Of a stretch of DNA of 64,000 nucleotides, positions 17,159 to 25,750 are shown in pieces; position 1 is the stretch's first letter, and each line of letters opens with the position of its first letter. The notes below the pieces were generated by a model that saw only the letters and a list, made by a program, of their open reading frames with translations, was not told the origin of the DNA and searched no databases. This DNA comes from RBG-13-51-18 sp050014095 (GTDB lineage: Bacteria; Chloroflexota; Dehalococcoidia; Dehalococcoidales; RBG-16-60-22). A program made the translations under genes and the position numbers. The stretch spans positions 124,001-188,000 of the forward strand of contig JBEKDZ010000005.1 in the NCBI GenBank assembly GCA_050014095.1. The letters run 5' to 3'.

Positions 17159-18448
17159 ATGGTCGAAAAGCGTGAGGTACTAGAGTCAAGAAGAAAAACC
17201 TTCTTAAAACGCCGGCTAATTATAGTTTTCAGTGTCCTGGGGGTTTTCTGCCTGGTAATTGCCTTACTGTCTTTGTTCCAGTGTACTGATTTAATTATCA
17301 AAGTCTCTGAAGATGTTCAGTCGTCCCCGCAGCCTAACGAATGGGCGATGTTCCGCCGCGACCTGGCACATACCGGTAACGCCGGCGACAACATCACCCT
17401 GCCTCAAGGTACGCTGAAATGGACGTTTCCTACTGGCGGACCGATACATTCATCGCCGGCTGTTGTCGACGGGACTATATATTTTGGCTCCAGAGATGGA
17501 TGTATCTATGCGCTGGATGCCGCCACCGGCGAGAAACTCTGGTCATTTCAGACAGGAAGCTGGGTGGAATCGTCACCGGCCGTCGTTGGTGGCGTAGTTT
17601 ACTGCGGCTCTAACGATGGCAACCTTTATGCGCTGGATGCCAAAACAGGTGAAAAACTCTGGTCACACGACATGCATCTGGTTGTACGGTCGTCTCCGGC
17701 TGTGGCTGATGGTGTGGTTTATGTTGGCTGTGAAGACTATAAGCTCTACGCTGTGGACGCGGCAACCGGTGCGGAGCTCTGGCATGGTGACACTGGAGGT
17801 ACGATATATGCATCGCCCGCCATCGCCAAAGGTATTGTCATCGTTGGCTCGGTTGGCAATATGTTTTACTCCTTCAACGCTAAAAACGGCAACGCGCGTA
17901 TACAGTTTGATGCCAAGGTTCCTGTTTATTCGTCGGCGGCAATTAAAGATGGCATTGCCTATTTTACCGGTAGCTGGGGATTTTTTATCGCCATGGATAT
18001 CACGGCAAAAAACTGGTGGGAGGAAAATAAACTCCGGGAATATTGGAACACGCTTTATGCTTATGGTTTAATGCCCAAACCTTCCCCTCCCTCCGGTTTT
18101 CTCTGGGCTATTTTACTCAAGCAGAACGCAAGGGCTGTTTCTTCACCATCTATAGTCGGCGACTATGCTTATGTGGGCTCGGGCGAAAATCTGGTCTCGA
18201 TAGACTTAAAAGCTCAAAAAGTCCAGTGGACATTTTCTACGGGGGATGACGTTGTTTCTTCACCGGCAGTGGCGGGTAACGTTATTTATATCGGCAGCCA
18301 GGACAAACATTTTTATGCTGTTGATAGGGCAACTGGCGTAAAGCTCTGGGATTACGCTACGGGAGATCAGATTACCTCTTCACCCGCTGTAGATAATGGC
18401 ATGGTTTATGTTGGTTCGGAAGATGGCAAGCTGTACGCTTTTGACTAA
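17159..18448 (+). CDS. Membrane-anchored PQQ-type beta-propeller protein
   Basis: 429 residues. A basic start and hydrophobic helix (about 19-42) anchor it; the rest is exported. From about residue 65 it repeats SSPAVVDGTIYFGS, DGCIYALDAATGEKLW at least seven times, the tryptophan-docking blade motif of PQQ/BamB-like propellers. No quinoprotein catalytic Asp or Cys-Cys pair is seen, so a structural or binding role is more likely than a dehydrogenase. The NEWAMFRRDLAHTG leader before the first blade is common in bacterial members of this repeat group. Confidence 0.85.
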   Translation: MVEKREVLESRRKTFLKRRLIIVFSVLGVFCLVIALLSLFQCTDLIIKVSEDVQSSPQPNEWAMFRRDLAHTGNAGDNITLPQGTLKWTFPTGGPIHSSPAVVDGTIYFGSRDGCIYALDAATGEKLWSFQTGSWVESSPAVVGGVVYCGSNDGNLYALDAKTGEKLWSHDMHLVVRSSPAVADGVVYVGCEDYKLYAVDAATGAELWHGDTGGTIYASPAIAKGIVIVGSVGNMFYSFNAKNGNARIQFDAKVPVYSSAAIKDGIAYFTGSWGFFIAMDITAKNWWEENKLREYWNTLYAYGLMPKPSPPSGFLWAILLKQNARAVSSPSIVGDYAYVGSGENLVSIDLKAQKVQWTFSTGDDVVSSPAVAGNVIYIGSQDKHFYAVDRATGVKLWDYATGDQITSSPAVDNGMVYVGSEDGKLYAFD

Positions 18449-18459
18449 CAGCGTACCAC

Positions 18460-18620
18460 AAACCAAAACCATGCCGACGAAAGTCGGCATCTAGTTGACA
18501 TCGGAATAAGCTGGATTCCGGTTTGCACCGGAATGACGGCTAATTAAGAGTATAAGAGACACGTCATTCCCAACCCCGTATCATGGTACGGGGCAAGCTT
18601 TGATTGGGAATCCAGGCGAC
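18460..18620. repeat. Degenerate palindromic repeats
   Basis: Contains CCGGAATGACGG and GTCATTCCC elements with nested inverted segments (for example CCCCGTA...TACGGGG). They resemble the ends of the TGTCATTC repeat family found intact at 21729, 61810 and 62875. It fills the gap between two convergent genes. Confidence 0.55.
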
Positions 18621-18635
18621 ATTGGATTAGCTAAG

Positions 18636-19385
18636 TTACGCTTCTGCCAGCTTTTTCGCCAGCTCTCCGCTCCTCTTTTTAACCTCTTTAACGAAGCCTT
18701 CTCTCCCCAGCTTGAACCAGTAAGGCTCCCATTCCATCTCTTTAAGGTTTTCAATCAGTGACGAAATAGTATCGAAGGGGAAGGTAATGATAATCAAACC
18801 ATCCGGTAAAACCCCCCTTGCCTTCATGCTGAAGCCCAGCCCGCTGATGGTATAGTTCATCTCGCCGCTTAAATACGGGTGAGCGTAAATCCAGGCACAG
18901 GCGAGGCAGGTGGTGCCTTTAGCTTGCCACATCTTGCCGTCGGAGAAGCTGCTGGCTCGGAGCAGGATTTCCGCCTGGCTGGGGTTTGTGGTAAAAATAA
19001 GTAAATCGGGGTCGAAGGTCATTTTATCGATGGCGGCGTGGGTGATATATTTAACCGAGTCCTTAGGCAAATGCGGTACGTAGTCGTAAATCCTGCGGTT
19101 AGCGCCGGGGTTTTTAAACATGGAAAACATCGGTCCAAGCTGTCCGCTGTACATGATAGGCGGGTAGTCCACGATGCCCAGCACCTGCTCGCCGCACTGC
19201 ACGTTTTCTTTAGTGATATAAAACGGCTGGTTGGTTTGCGCTTCTTTGAATAGCTCGCAGAGAGCCAGACTCTTCGACGTAGGTTTAATGCCTTCGGGCT
19301 TTTCTATGGAGTACTTAACGCCCACGGGTTTATACTTGAAATTGAACCTATCGAATATAGAATAGTCCAGTTTTTTTACGCTCAT
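18636..19385 (-). CDS. DUF169 family protein
   Basis: 249 residues resembling DUF169: an N-terminal VGVKYSIEKPEG, a Cys-containing ALCELFKEA segment, NVQCGEQVLG, and TTCLACAWIYAHP near residue 160-175. Several conserved Cys residues suggest metal or cofactor binding. The biochemical role of the family is not established. ATG 19385 follows GGAGGCAGCT, a good ribosome site. The MATE transporter gene lies upstream on the same strand with a 58-bp gap, so they may be one unit. Confidence 0.8.
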   Translation of the reverse strand: MSVKKLDYSIFDRFNFKYKPVGVKYSIEKPEGIKPTSKSLALCELFKEAQTNQPFYITKENVQCGEQVLGIVDYPPIMYSGQLGPMFSMFKNPGANRRIYDYVPHLPKDSVKYITHAAIDKMTFDPDLLIFTTNPSQAEILLRASSFSDGKMWQAKGTTCLACAWIYAHPYLSGEMNYTISGLGFSMKARGVLPDGLIIITFPFDTISSLIENLKEMEWEPYWFKLGREGFVKEVKKRSGELAKKLAEA

Positions 19386-19443
19386 AGCTGCCTCCTTTTC
19401 CGAACTTGATTATATCAGGGGCTAAATTTAACAACAAGTGAAA

Positions 19444-20790
19444 TTATATCTTCCTCCTCTTCCACCGGCCGGACTGGAAGTAGATGATGAAAATAATCGC
19501 CGAGGAGACGGTATCCGCCACCAGCGCCCAGCGCACGCCGTAAACCCCCAGGTTGGCAATCTTCGGTAATATTATGGCCAGCGGCACTCTTATCCCCCAC
19601 ATCGTCACCAGGTCGATGATAAAGGCTATCAGCGTATCGCCGACCGTGTTCATGATACTCATCATCACCATCATCAGCCCGTTGCACATATAGCTGACCG
19701 TTTGTATCCTGAGGAAGGTACTGGCGAGGTCGATTAGCCCTGGTTCGGGATTGAAAATACGGACCACGCTATCGGCGAAGAACCAGATGATTATTGAAAA
19801 AACGAACATCAAGCCGGTAAACCAGCCGATGGCTATCCAGGCTGTTTTCGAGGAACGTCCCGGCTGCTTGGCGCCTAGATTTTGCGCCGCGAGTATCCCC
19901 GCCGCTGAACCCAGCCCGATGGCGGGCATTAGCACGAACATATCCACCCGTGACACTAGGTTATGACCGGCGACCGCTAGCGTGCCGAAGGGCGCGATAA
20001 ACCACATGAAGACGATGTTGCCGATATTCAAATGGATGCCGCCCAGTGAGGATGGGATGCCGATTTTCACCATGCGCCAGATAATATTACCGTCGAACTT
20101 GAAATTACGTAGGGTAATATTCAGTTTCGTCCTCCCGCTGAAAAGCACCCATAGACCGATGGCACCGCCGATACCCTGGGATATCACGCCGGTCAAGGCG
20201 GCGCCGCTAACGCCGAGTTGCGGGAAAATCCACCAACCGAATATCAGGAAAGGACAGAGAGCTATATGGAAAATCCTGGTGCCGATGCTTATCTTCATCG
20301 GCGTCTGGGCGTCACCGGAAGCCTGCATGATGCTCTGCGCCAGCATCCCAAAGGACATCGTGAACATGCCGATAAGCTCGATGCGCATGTAAGTAGCGCC
20401 AGCGGCAATCACGTCCGGCTCCAACTGCCAGAGCTTCATTATCGAGGTGGCAAATAGCTGGCCAATGGCTGCCATGACCAACGACAGCGCCGCGCCGATG
20501 ACGAAAGCCTGCTGGGCAACACGGTTGGCTTGCTCTTTATCACCGGCGCCTACGAAGCGCGCAACCATCGCCCGCAGACCGGTGAACAGCCCCATGATTA
20601 GGGAGTTAATTAACGAGACGACGATGCCGGAAATCCCTACACCAGCCATATCCGCCGAACCCAGCTTGCCGATCCAAACCATATCGATAATGGGCCCCAG
20701 CATCATGATGGTGGTGCTGATAGTCATCGGCCAGGAAAGAGTCCAGAGGTTACTGATGATGCTGCCCTTGGTCAGGTCTTTTTCAGCCAT
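19444..20790 (-). CDS. MATE family multidrug/cation efflux transporter
   Basis: 448 residues with about twelve transmembrane helices in two related halves, the usual MATE (NorM/DinF type) size. Family features include LSWPMTISTTIMMLGPIIDMVWIG at the start (split over helix 1), GLRAMVARFVGAGDKEQAN after helix 2, and QNLGAKQPGRSSK in the second half. It should export cationic or amphipathic compounds using Na+ or H+. The substrate is unknown. The last residues (SGRWKRRKI) are basic and cytoplasmic. Confidence 0.92.
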   Translation of the reverse strand: MAEKDLTKGSIISNLWTLSWPMTISTTIMMLGPIIDMVWIGKLGSADMAGVGISGIVVSLINSLIMGLFTGLRAMVARFVGAGDKEQANRVAQQAFVIGAALSLVMAAIGQLFATSIMKLWQLEPDVIAAGATYMRIELIGMFTMSFGMLAQSIMQASGDAQTPMKISIGTRIFHIALCPFLIFGWWIFPQLGVSGAALTGVISQGIGGAIGLWVLFSGRTKLNITLRNFKFDGNIIWRMVKIGIPSSLGGIHLNIGNIVFMWFIAPFGTLAVAGHNLVSRVDMFVLMPAIGLGSAAGILAAQNLGAKQPGRSSKTAWIAIGWFTGLMFVFSIIIWFFADSVVRIFNPEPGLIDLASTFLRIQTVSYMCNGLMMVMMSIMNTVGDTLIAFIIDLVTMWGIRVPLAIILPKIANLGVYGVRWALVADTVSSAIIFIIYFQSGRWKRRKI

Positions 20791-20938
20791 AAACGGACTC
20801 TCTTTCGGCTAATTTTGTGGAACAATGCTGCGGCGGAAACATAAAACGATTTTCATCATTATGTCATTGCGTTTTAAGTATTGTCAAATATCTCGGTAAA
20901 TGTTGACGCTGCTGGTTGTTAGAGCTATTATCAAAAAT

Positions 20939-21664
20939 ATGCACCGCTTTTTAGTCGACCGCATACAGGGCAATACAGCTGTTCTAACCGATGTCGCCCA
21001 ACTGCATCATATCAGGGATGTGCTGCGCTTAAAGATTAACAATAAAGTCATTGTCTTTGATGGCGCGGGACACGAATTTACTGGCATAATTACGAGCATT
21101 AATAAAAAGCAGGTAGCATTAAAGGTAACACCGTTGCAAAAACAGCGAAACAGTAGAGCCGCTCTCACCATCGCCTGCGCTATTCCTAAAGGCAGCCATA
21201 TGGACGATATCATCGACTGCTTGACGCAGCTAGGGGTGGCACGTATCATCCCCATGCGGACGGAGCGGGTGGTGGTTAAGCTGGATGCTGCTAAATCAGA
21301 AACCAGATTGAAACGCTGGCAGAAAATCGCGCAGAGCGCCGCCCAGCAGTGCCAGAGAAATGAAATACCTATAATCGCGCCGTTAACCGATATTAAGAAG
21401 GTGATTGTGGATTCTCGAAGTTTCGATCTTAAGCTTATACCGCACCTTTCCGGCGAGCGGCAGCTAATTAAAGATGTCTTATCTAAAAAAGGCTATAAAA
21501 ACATCATCGTGCTGATTGGTCCCGAGGGTGATTTTACGCCGGCAGAAGTGGAGTTTGCTTTACATAACGGTTTTATACCCATTTCTTTAGGCGATACCGT
21601 TTTGCGTGTGGCTACAGCGGCCATTGTCGCGGCAGCTTATATCAGGTTGGCTTTGGATAAATAG
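20939..21664 (+). CDS. rsmE: 16S rRNA (uracil-1498-N3)-methyltransferase
   Basis: SPOUT-class enzyme that methylates N3 of U1498 in 16S rRNA using SAM (241 aa). It begins with the family MHRFLVDRI and the PUA-like N-domain. The C-terminal trefoil knot carries IGPEGDFTPAEVEFA and ISLGDTVLRVATAA, both signature motifs. An upstream in-frame ATG at 20900 would add 13 hydrophobic residues not found in the family, so 20939 is preferred, although no strong ribosome site precedes it. Monocistronic. Confidence 0.92.
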   Translation: MHRFLVDRIQGNTAVLTDVAQLHHIRDVLRLKINNKVIVFDGAGHEFTGIITSINKKQVALKVTPLQKQRNSRAALTIACAIPKGSHMDDIIDCLTQLGVARIIPMRTERVVVKLDAAKSETRLKRWQKIAQSAAQQCQRNEIPIIAPLTDIKKVIVDSRSFDLKLIPHLSGERQLIKDVLSKKGYKNIIVLIGPEGDFTPAEVEFALHNGFIPISLGDTVLRVATAAIVAAAYIRLALDK

Positions 21665-21728
21665 TTTACAGTTAACAGTAGGTTATAACGAGAATTTGTC
21701 ATTGCGAGACAGTCCTAGATTACCATAT

Positions 21729-21840
21729 TGTCATTCCAGCGAAGGCTGGAATCCACTTTTGTATTCAGCCATACTTGAAAGTCCTTGATGGATTCTGGCC
21801 CTCGGGCTGAACTCGGGCTGAAGCCTACGCCAGAATGACA
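21729..21840. repeat. TGTCATTC dispersed repeat, family A copy 1
   Basis: 112 bp bounded by TGTCATTCCAGCG and CGCCAGAATGACA (near-perfect terminal inverted repeats). Inside are an AGCGAAGGCT hairpin and the doublet CTCGGGCTGAACTCGGGCTGA. Same ends and inner doublet as the copies at 61810 and 62875, with a different middle. It is non-coding. A shorter element with GAGCGAAGC follows at about 21850-21905. Confidence 0.85.
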
Positions 21841-21912
21841 TGTTGAGTATTAAGGGATTGCCACGCGAAGTTTATCCTGAGCGAAGCGTGAGGACTCGTA
21901 ATGACGTTAGTA

Positions 21913-22527
21913 TCATTTCTCTGTTATCGGGTGCTTAAAATGATATGGCACGTTGCCGCGTTGGTGGGGGTAGGGGTGGAAAGCGGAGGGTGGCTCATCA
22001 GCGTCCGGTAAGCCCATCCACCCCATCAGCGGCAGGTTCAGCCAGCCGTCCTCCACCGGCGAGCAGAAGGTGTTGTTCCAGTGGAGCTTGCTGAAAAGCC
22101 ATTTACCGTTTTCCTTTACGTACTTATTCTCGTAGTAGCCGTGGAGGTATTCCTGTCTTGGATAAGCGCCGTAGGGTTTAGCTTCGAAAAGCCATGTTTG
22201 CCATCTCCCTTTAGCCGTCTTACCGTCCGGCGCCACATCCACCACCCCGCCGATTTGCATCACGATGAACTGCATCCAGGGCGGTGACTGTCTCGGTTTG
22301 CCCCCACCCGCAAACATCTCCCAGTAAATCCGCCGTACGCCTTTCTTGCCGTAAAAAACACCATGGTCGGCTATCTCCACGGACTCCGAATTTTCTTCTG
22401 AAAAAAGGTCGACGATTTCCGACCACATATTATTATCGAAGTAGTAGCCGTATTTTTTCTGCAGGTTCTCTATCTCCTGGATGTCCTCCTGCAGCTGCAC
22501 CTGCTTTTCTAACTCTTCCAGATTCAT
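21913..22527 (-). CDS. NTF2/SnoaL-like protein, paralog 3 of 3
   Basis: 204 residues of the SnoaL-like (NTF2-fold) type: EELEKQVQLQEDIQEIENLQ, YGYYFDNNMWSEIVDLF, then VFYGKKGVRRIY and a Trp-rich sheet (GRWQTWLFEA, WLFSKLHWN). NTF2-like folds form a cone-shaped pocket used by isomerases, dehydratases or binding proteins; no catalytic pair is assigned. It is the last of three tandem paralogs transcribed leftward (gaps 15 and 18 bp). It keeps the HPITEK-type end shared by all three. Confidence 0.82.
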   Translation of the reverse strand: MNLEELEKQVQLQEDIQEIENLQKKYGYYFDNNMWSEIVDLFSEENSESVEIADHGVFYGKKGVRRIYWEMFAGGGKPRQSPPWMQFIVMQIGGVVDVAPDGKTAKGRWQTWLFEAKPYGAYPRQEYLHGYYENKYVKENGKWLFSKLHWNNTFCSPVEDGWLNLPLMGWMGLPDADEPPSAFHPYPHQRGNVPYHFKHPITEK

Positions 22528-22545
22528 TTTACACCGCCTTTTTCA

Positions 22546-23139
22546 TTATTTACCGGTAACCGGGTGCTTAAAGGGATAAGGGACATGATAGCCAGAAGGG
22601 TAGGGGTGGTAAGCGGTGGCGGGGGCATCGGCGTTAGGGAAGGGCGTATCGGAAAGCTTGGGCACCTTCAAAAAGCCTCTCTCGAAAGACGTCCAGTAGG
22701 TAATGTTCCAGTGCAGCTTCTTGAAATACCAGTGTCCGTTTTCCTTTACATAAACGTTATCGTAAACGCCGAACTGCCAGGTCTGCTTCTTTATCCCGCC
22801 GAAGGGCCGGCACTCGAACGAGGGCGTATACCAGCGTCCTGTTGCGGTTTTGCCGTCTGGGGCGACCTCGATAACGCCCTGCGACTGCATGACCTCGAAG
22901 AACATCCAGCCGGGGCGAGGCACGCCCACCATACCGCCGTACATCCGGCTGACCGCGTCTTTCCCCCGGAACACGCCGTGGTCGGTAATCTCTACCGACT
23001 CCACATTCTCGGAGAAAAGGTCCATTACCTCCCGGTACATCGCGTTATCGAAGTAATAGCCGTACATTTTTTGCAGGTTTTCTATTTCCTGGATATCTTC
23101 CTGCAGGGTTATCTGTTTTTCCAACTCTTCCAGATTCAT
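22546..23139 (-). CDS. NTF2/SnoaL-like protein, paralog 2 of 3
   Basis: 197 residues. Its first ~35 residues are nearly the same as those of the downstream copy (21913-22527), and the rest diverges, so the duplication is fairly recent at the 5' end or under constraint there. Shared landmarks: YGYYFDNAMYREVMDLF, VFRGKDAVSRMY, GVIEVAPDGKTATGRW, HWYFKKLHWN and a C-terminus YPFKHPVTGK. Middle gene of the tandem trio. Substrate unknown. Confidence 0.82.
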   Translation of the reverse strand: MNLEELEKQITLQEDIQEIENLQKMYGYYFDNAMYREVMDLFSENVESVEITDHGVFRGKDAVSRMYGGMVGVPRPGWMFFEVMQSQGVIEVAPDGKTATGRWYTPSFECRPFGGIKKQTWQFGVYDNVYVKENGHWYFKKLHWNITYWTSFERGFLKVPKLSDTPFPNADAPATAYHPYPSGYHVPYPFKHPVTGK

Positions 23140-23154
23140 GATGCGCTTTCTCTC

Positions 23155-23784
23155 TTATTTGCCGGTAATAGGGTGCTTGAAATGAACGGGGAAGTGGTAG
23201 CCGAAAGGATAGGGTCGCCAGGTGGTGGGTGGGGCATCCGGCTTTATTTCCATGCTCGGCCCGCTATGCCCGACCACCGGGGTCTTGAGCCAGCCGTCCT
23301 CATAAGGCGTACGGAAGTTCAGGAAGAAATAGAGCTTTTTAATCAGCCACTTGCCGTTTTCTTTAACGTACTCGTTCTCATAGATGCCGTGCGCCCAGAG
23401 CTGCCGCAGCTCGCCGTCGTGCAAAGTAAGGGTGGGGCGGGCTTCTACGAAGAAACCGTACCAGCGTCCCTTAGCGTTTTTACCATCGGGGTCGACCGTC
23501 ACCACGCCCTGGATTTGCATGCCGATGGACATATAGCCGGGGCGGGGCTTGGCGTCCTTGCCGCCTTTAAGCAGGTCGATGTAATAACGCTTGACCCCTG
23601 CCTTGCCTTTATAGACGCCGTAGTCGCACTCCTCCACTGACTCCGCGTTATCGCTGAAAAGGTCGACCACTTTTTCCCAGTCCTCGTAGTCGCGGTAGTA
23701 GCCGTAGATTCGCTGCAGTTTTTCTACCTGCTTGATATCTTCCAGTTTCTGTATCCTCTTTTGCAGTTCTTCCAGTGTCGCCAT
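23155..23784 (-). CDS. NTF2/SnoaL-like protein, paralog 1 of 3
   Basis: 209 residues and the most divergent and first-transcribed member. It has LEELQKRIQKLEDIKQVEKL, YGYYRDYEDWEKVVDLFS, VYKGKAGVKRYY, GVVTVDPDGKNAKGRW and a C-terminus VHFKHPITGK. ATG 23784 follows a strong AGGAGG site. The promoter should lie in 23785-24092, where no other gene is seen. Different pockets in three sister genes suggest successive steps or related substrates, but this is inference. Confidence 0.82.
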   Translation of the reverse strand: MATLEELQKRIQKLEDIKQVEKLQRIYGYYRDYEDWEKVVDLFSDNAESVEECDYGVYKGKAGVKRYYIDLLKGGKDAKPRPGYMSIGMQIQGVVTVDPDGKNAKGRWYGFFVEARPTLTLHDGELRQLWAHGIYENEYVKENGKWLIKKLYFFLNFRTPYEDGWLKTPVVGHSGPSMEIKPDAPPTTWRPYPFGYHFPVHFKHPITGK

Positions 23785-24092
23785 GCTTGACCTCCTGATT
23801 TGTTTTTGATTTTTTAACTATTTTTTTCGCGGGTCTTAGCTTCAGGCTATCCAAAAGCCGTAGCTGATTTGTTTTCTTATTTGTTTTTTGTTTTGGGCCG
23901 TGTTTTTCAAGACGCGGAAAATTCACCTCATTATATATTGGTATGCGTACAATAGCAAGCCAAAAAAGTCGACGGCTTATCGAGTTGCGCAGGATTCATC
24001 GTAACGTTCCAGTTTTAGCCCCCTTCACAAAATAAAAATTTTAGTTTATAATAGGGTTTTTATTGCTATTAAGACGAAGAAAGGGGAAACAG

Positions 24093-24944
24093 GTGGACAT
24101 AAAATATTACCAAGATGCCGCGGTTTTTCTTAAACATGTCCGCAAATTCCTCACTCAAGACGAAACCCGTTATGGGTTGATTTTGGGAATAGCTAACGCG
24201 CTGGTTCGTGTTCCGCACCGTTTTGGGCAGGAAGACCCGTGGTTTTGCTCTATCGGTACAGAAACGAAGATAAATGCTGTGGTGATGAGAACTCCTCCGC
24301 ATATGGCTATAATGGCTTGTTTTTCAGGTGATGTCGAGGCTATTGCAGAAGAATTGGCGACGGCCATTTCTAAGAAATATCCAGATATTCCGGGAGTAGT
24401 GGGTGACAAAGAACTGGCGGACATATTTGTTAAACACTGGTGTGGGAAAAACGATGTAACAATCCAAAGTACTATGGCGCAGTGTATTTACCGACTGGTA
24501 AAGGTCAATAACGTCCCTTTAGCGCCCGGCAGGTTCCGTGTCGCGACCATGGCGGAAAAAGAGCTGCTACAAAAATGGGCACATGCTTTTCATGTAGATA
24601 TCGGTGGCCAGGCAAGGAACGAACCGGAAGCTGACATTATTCCAGCGCTTAAGCTGCGCCGGGTGTTTTTATGGGTAGATGGGAAGCCGGTATCTATGGC
24701 GTTAAAGACCCGTGCTACCGATAATGGTATGTCGGTGGGCGGAGTCTACACGCCGCCGGAGTTAAGGGGCAAAGGCTATGCCACATCCTGCGTAGCGGAA
24801 TTATCACGGAATATCCTGCAAAGCGGTAAGAAGTTCTGCACGCTTTATACCGACCTGGCGAATCCCACTTCAAACTCTATCTATAAGAAAATAGGATATA
24901 ACGAAGTTGCTGATTCCGTAGAGTACACGTTCAAAAAGTTATAG
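24093..24944 (+). CDS. GNAT-family N-acetyltransferase
   Basis: 283 residues. The C-terminal half (about 150-283) is a GNAT domain: FLWVDGKPVSMALKTRA, then VGGVYTPPELRGKGYATS with the acetyl-CoA pyrophosphate loop (R/Q-x-x-G-x-A type, here RGKGYA), and LYTDLANPTSNSIYKKIGY at the end. The N-terminal half is a divergent GNAT-like or accessory domain. The start is taken at GTG 24093 with AAGGGG just before; a TTG at 24063 in the same frame is possible. It converges with the membrane-protein gene, overlapping it by 6 bp. Substrate unknown. Confidence 0.82.
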   Translation: MDIKYYQDAAVFLKHVRKFLTQDETRYGLILGIANALVRVPHRFGQEDPWFCSIGTETKINAVVMRTPPHMAIMACFSGDVEAIAEELATAISKKYPDIPGVVGDKELADIFVKHWCGKNDVTIQSTMAQCIYRLVKVNNVPLAPGRFRVATMAEKELLQKWAHAFHVDIGGQARNEPEADIIPALKLRRVFLWVDGKPVSMALKTRATDNGMSVGGVYTPPELRGKGYATSCVAELSRNILQSGKKFCTLYTDLANPTSNSIYKKIGYNEVADSVEYTFKKL

Positions 24945-25436
24945 GATAGCGTCTTTACCAAAGTAAATTAATAGTATAGTGGCAGCCAGCATAATCCAAT
25001 AGAGAGACGGCACCGGACCCCACCATGTTTTATGCCACCAGATTTTACCCTTACGGAAATTTTTAATACCGTAATGCGGGTTAAAAACGAACCATAAAAA
25101 ATCCTCTATCAAGAGCATCCCCATATAAAACCCGAGGAGTAATAGCTCCAATTGCCAGCTCCAGGGGGTGAAGAACAAAGGCAGGTGGATTAACCCGAGC
25201 ATGAAAGCCGTCATAAGTAAGTGGTATCCCGTCAGGGGGCGTCCGCCCGTGAATTTAAGAACCCATCCTTTTTCGGTGTGCCAGCCAGGTAGTTTAGCTG
25301 CCCAGCCATCCTTGCCTTCAATCTGGATTTCCCAGAGTGCCAGGATAACGGCCATAAATAACATGAAAGCTAAATAGCCGATAATCATTACGCGCCCCTT
25401 TTTTCTATCATATGGTTTAACCCTCTTGTTTTTCAA
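24939..25436 (-). CDS. Small membrane protein, unknown function
   Basis: 165 residues with four probable transmembrane helices (about 17-38, 70-90, 93-113, 142-160) and a basic N-terminus. Between helices 3 and 4 is a cytoplasmic-looking stretch, FNPHYGIKNFRKGKIWWHKTWWG, rich in Trp, His and Lys. Not recognised as a named family. The frame opens with TTG at 25436; an ATG at 25388 (residue 17) also has a purine-rich site and would remove only the basic leader. Its 3' end overlaps the convergent GNAT gene by 6 bp. Confidence 0.65.
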   Translation of the reverse strand: MKNKRVKPYDRKKGRVMIIGYLAFMLFMAVILALWEIQIEGKDGWAAKLPGWHTEKGWVLKFTGGRPLTGYHLLMTAFMLGLIHLPLFFTPWSWQLELLLLGFYMGMLLIEDFLWFVFNPHYGIKNFRKGKIWWHKTWWGPVPSLYWIMLAATILLIYFGKDAIL

Positions 25437-25750
25437 CCCCCTCTTTCCTTGCGGTGATATATCACCTCTATTCTACGTTGACGTTGAACGTATCTAATTT
25501 AATAGCTGTGTGATGTTTTTGTAAGGGTTAATTAACGATTAGTGATATATTTGTGAGCACCATTGAGTATGGTTAATAGTGTGAGGCAGGAGAGCTAAAA
25601 TGATTCTGGTTTAGAACAACATAACGTCCTTCCGGCAACATCTTAAAGACATTTACAGTTTGTTTATATGTTTTAAACGTGTTTTTATGCTTAATATACG
25701 TTTGGAGTAGTAAAAATAAAGTGACAATTTGTATTTTGAAGGAAGGTATT
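25437..25750. other. Divergent promoter region with palindrome
   Basis: About 310 bp between divergent genes. It holds a perfect 14-bp palindrome, GGTGATATATCACC (25453-25466), close to the membrane-protein start. There is also a tiny 4-codon frame (ATG at 25600, encoding M-I-L-V then TAG) with an AGGAGAG site. No terminator-like hairpin follows the latter. No larger gene is seen. Confidence 0.4.

Noticed and set aside
22564..23640. A 358-codon open frame on the + strand
   Set aside because: It is antisense to two of the three NTF2-like genes, which have family motifs, ribosome sites and paralogs; the frame arises from their codon bias.
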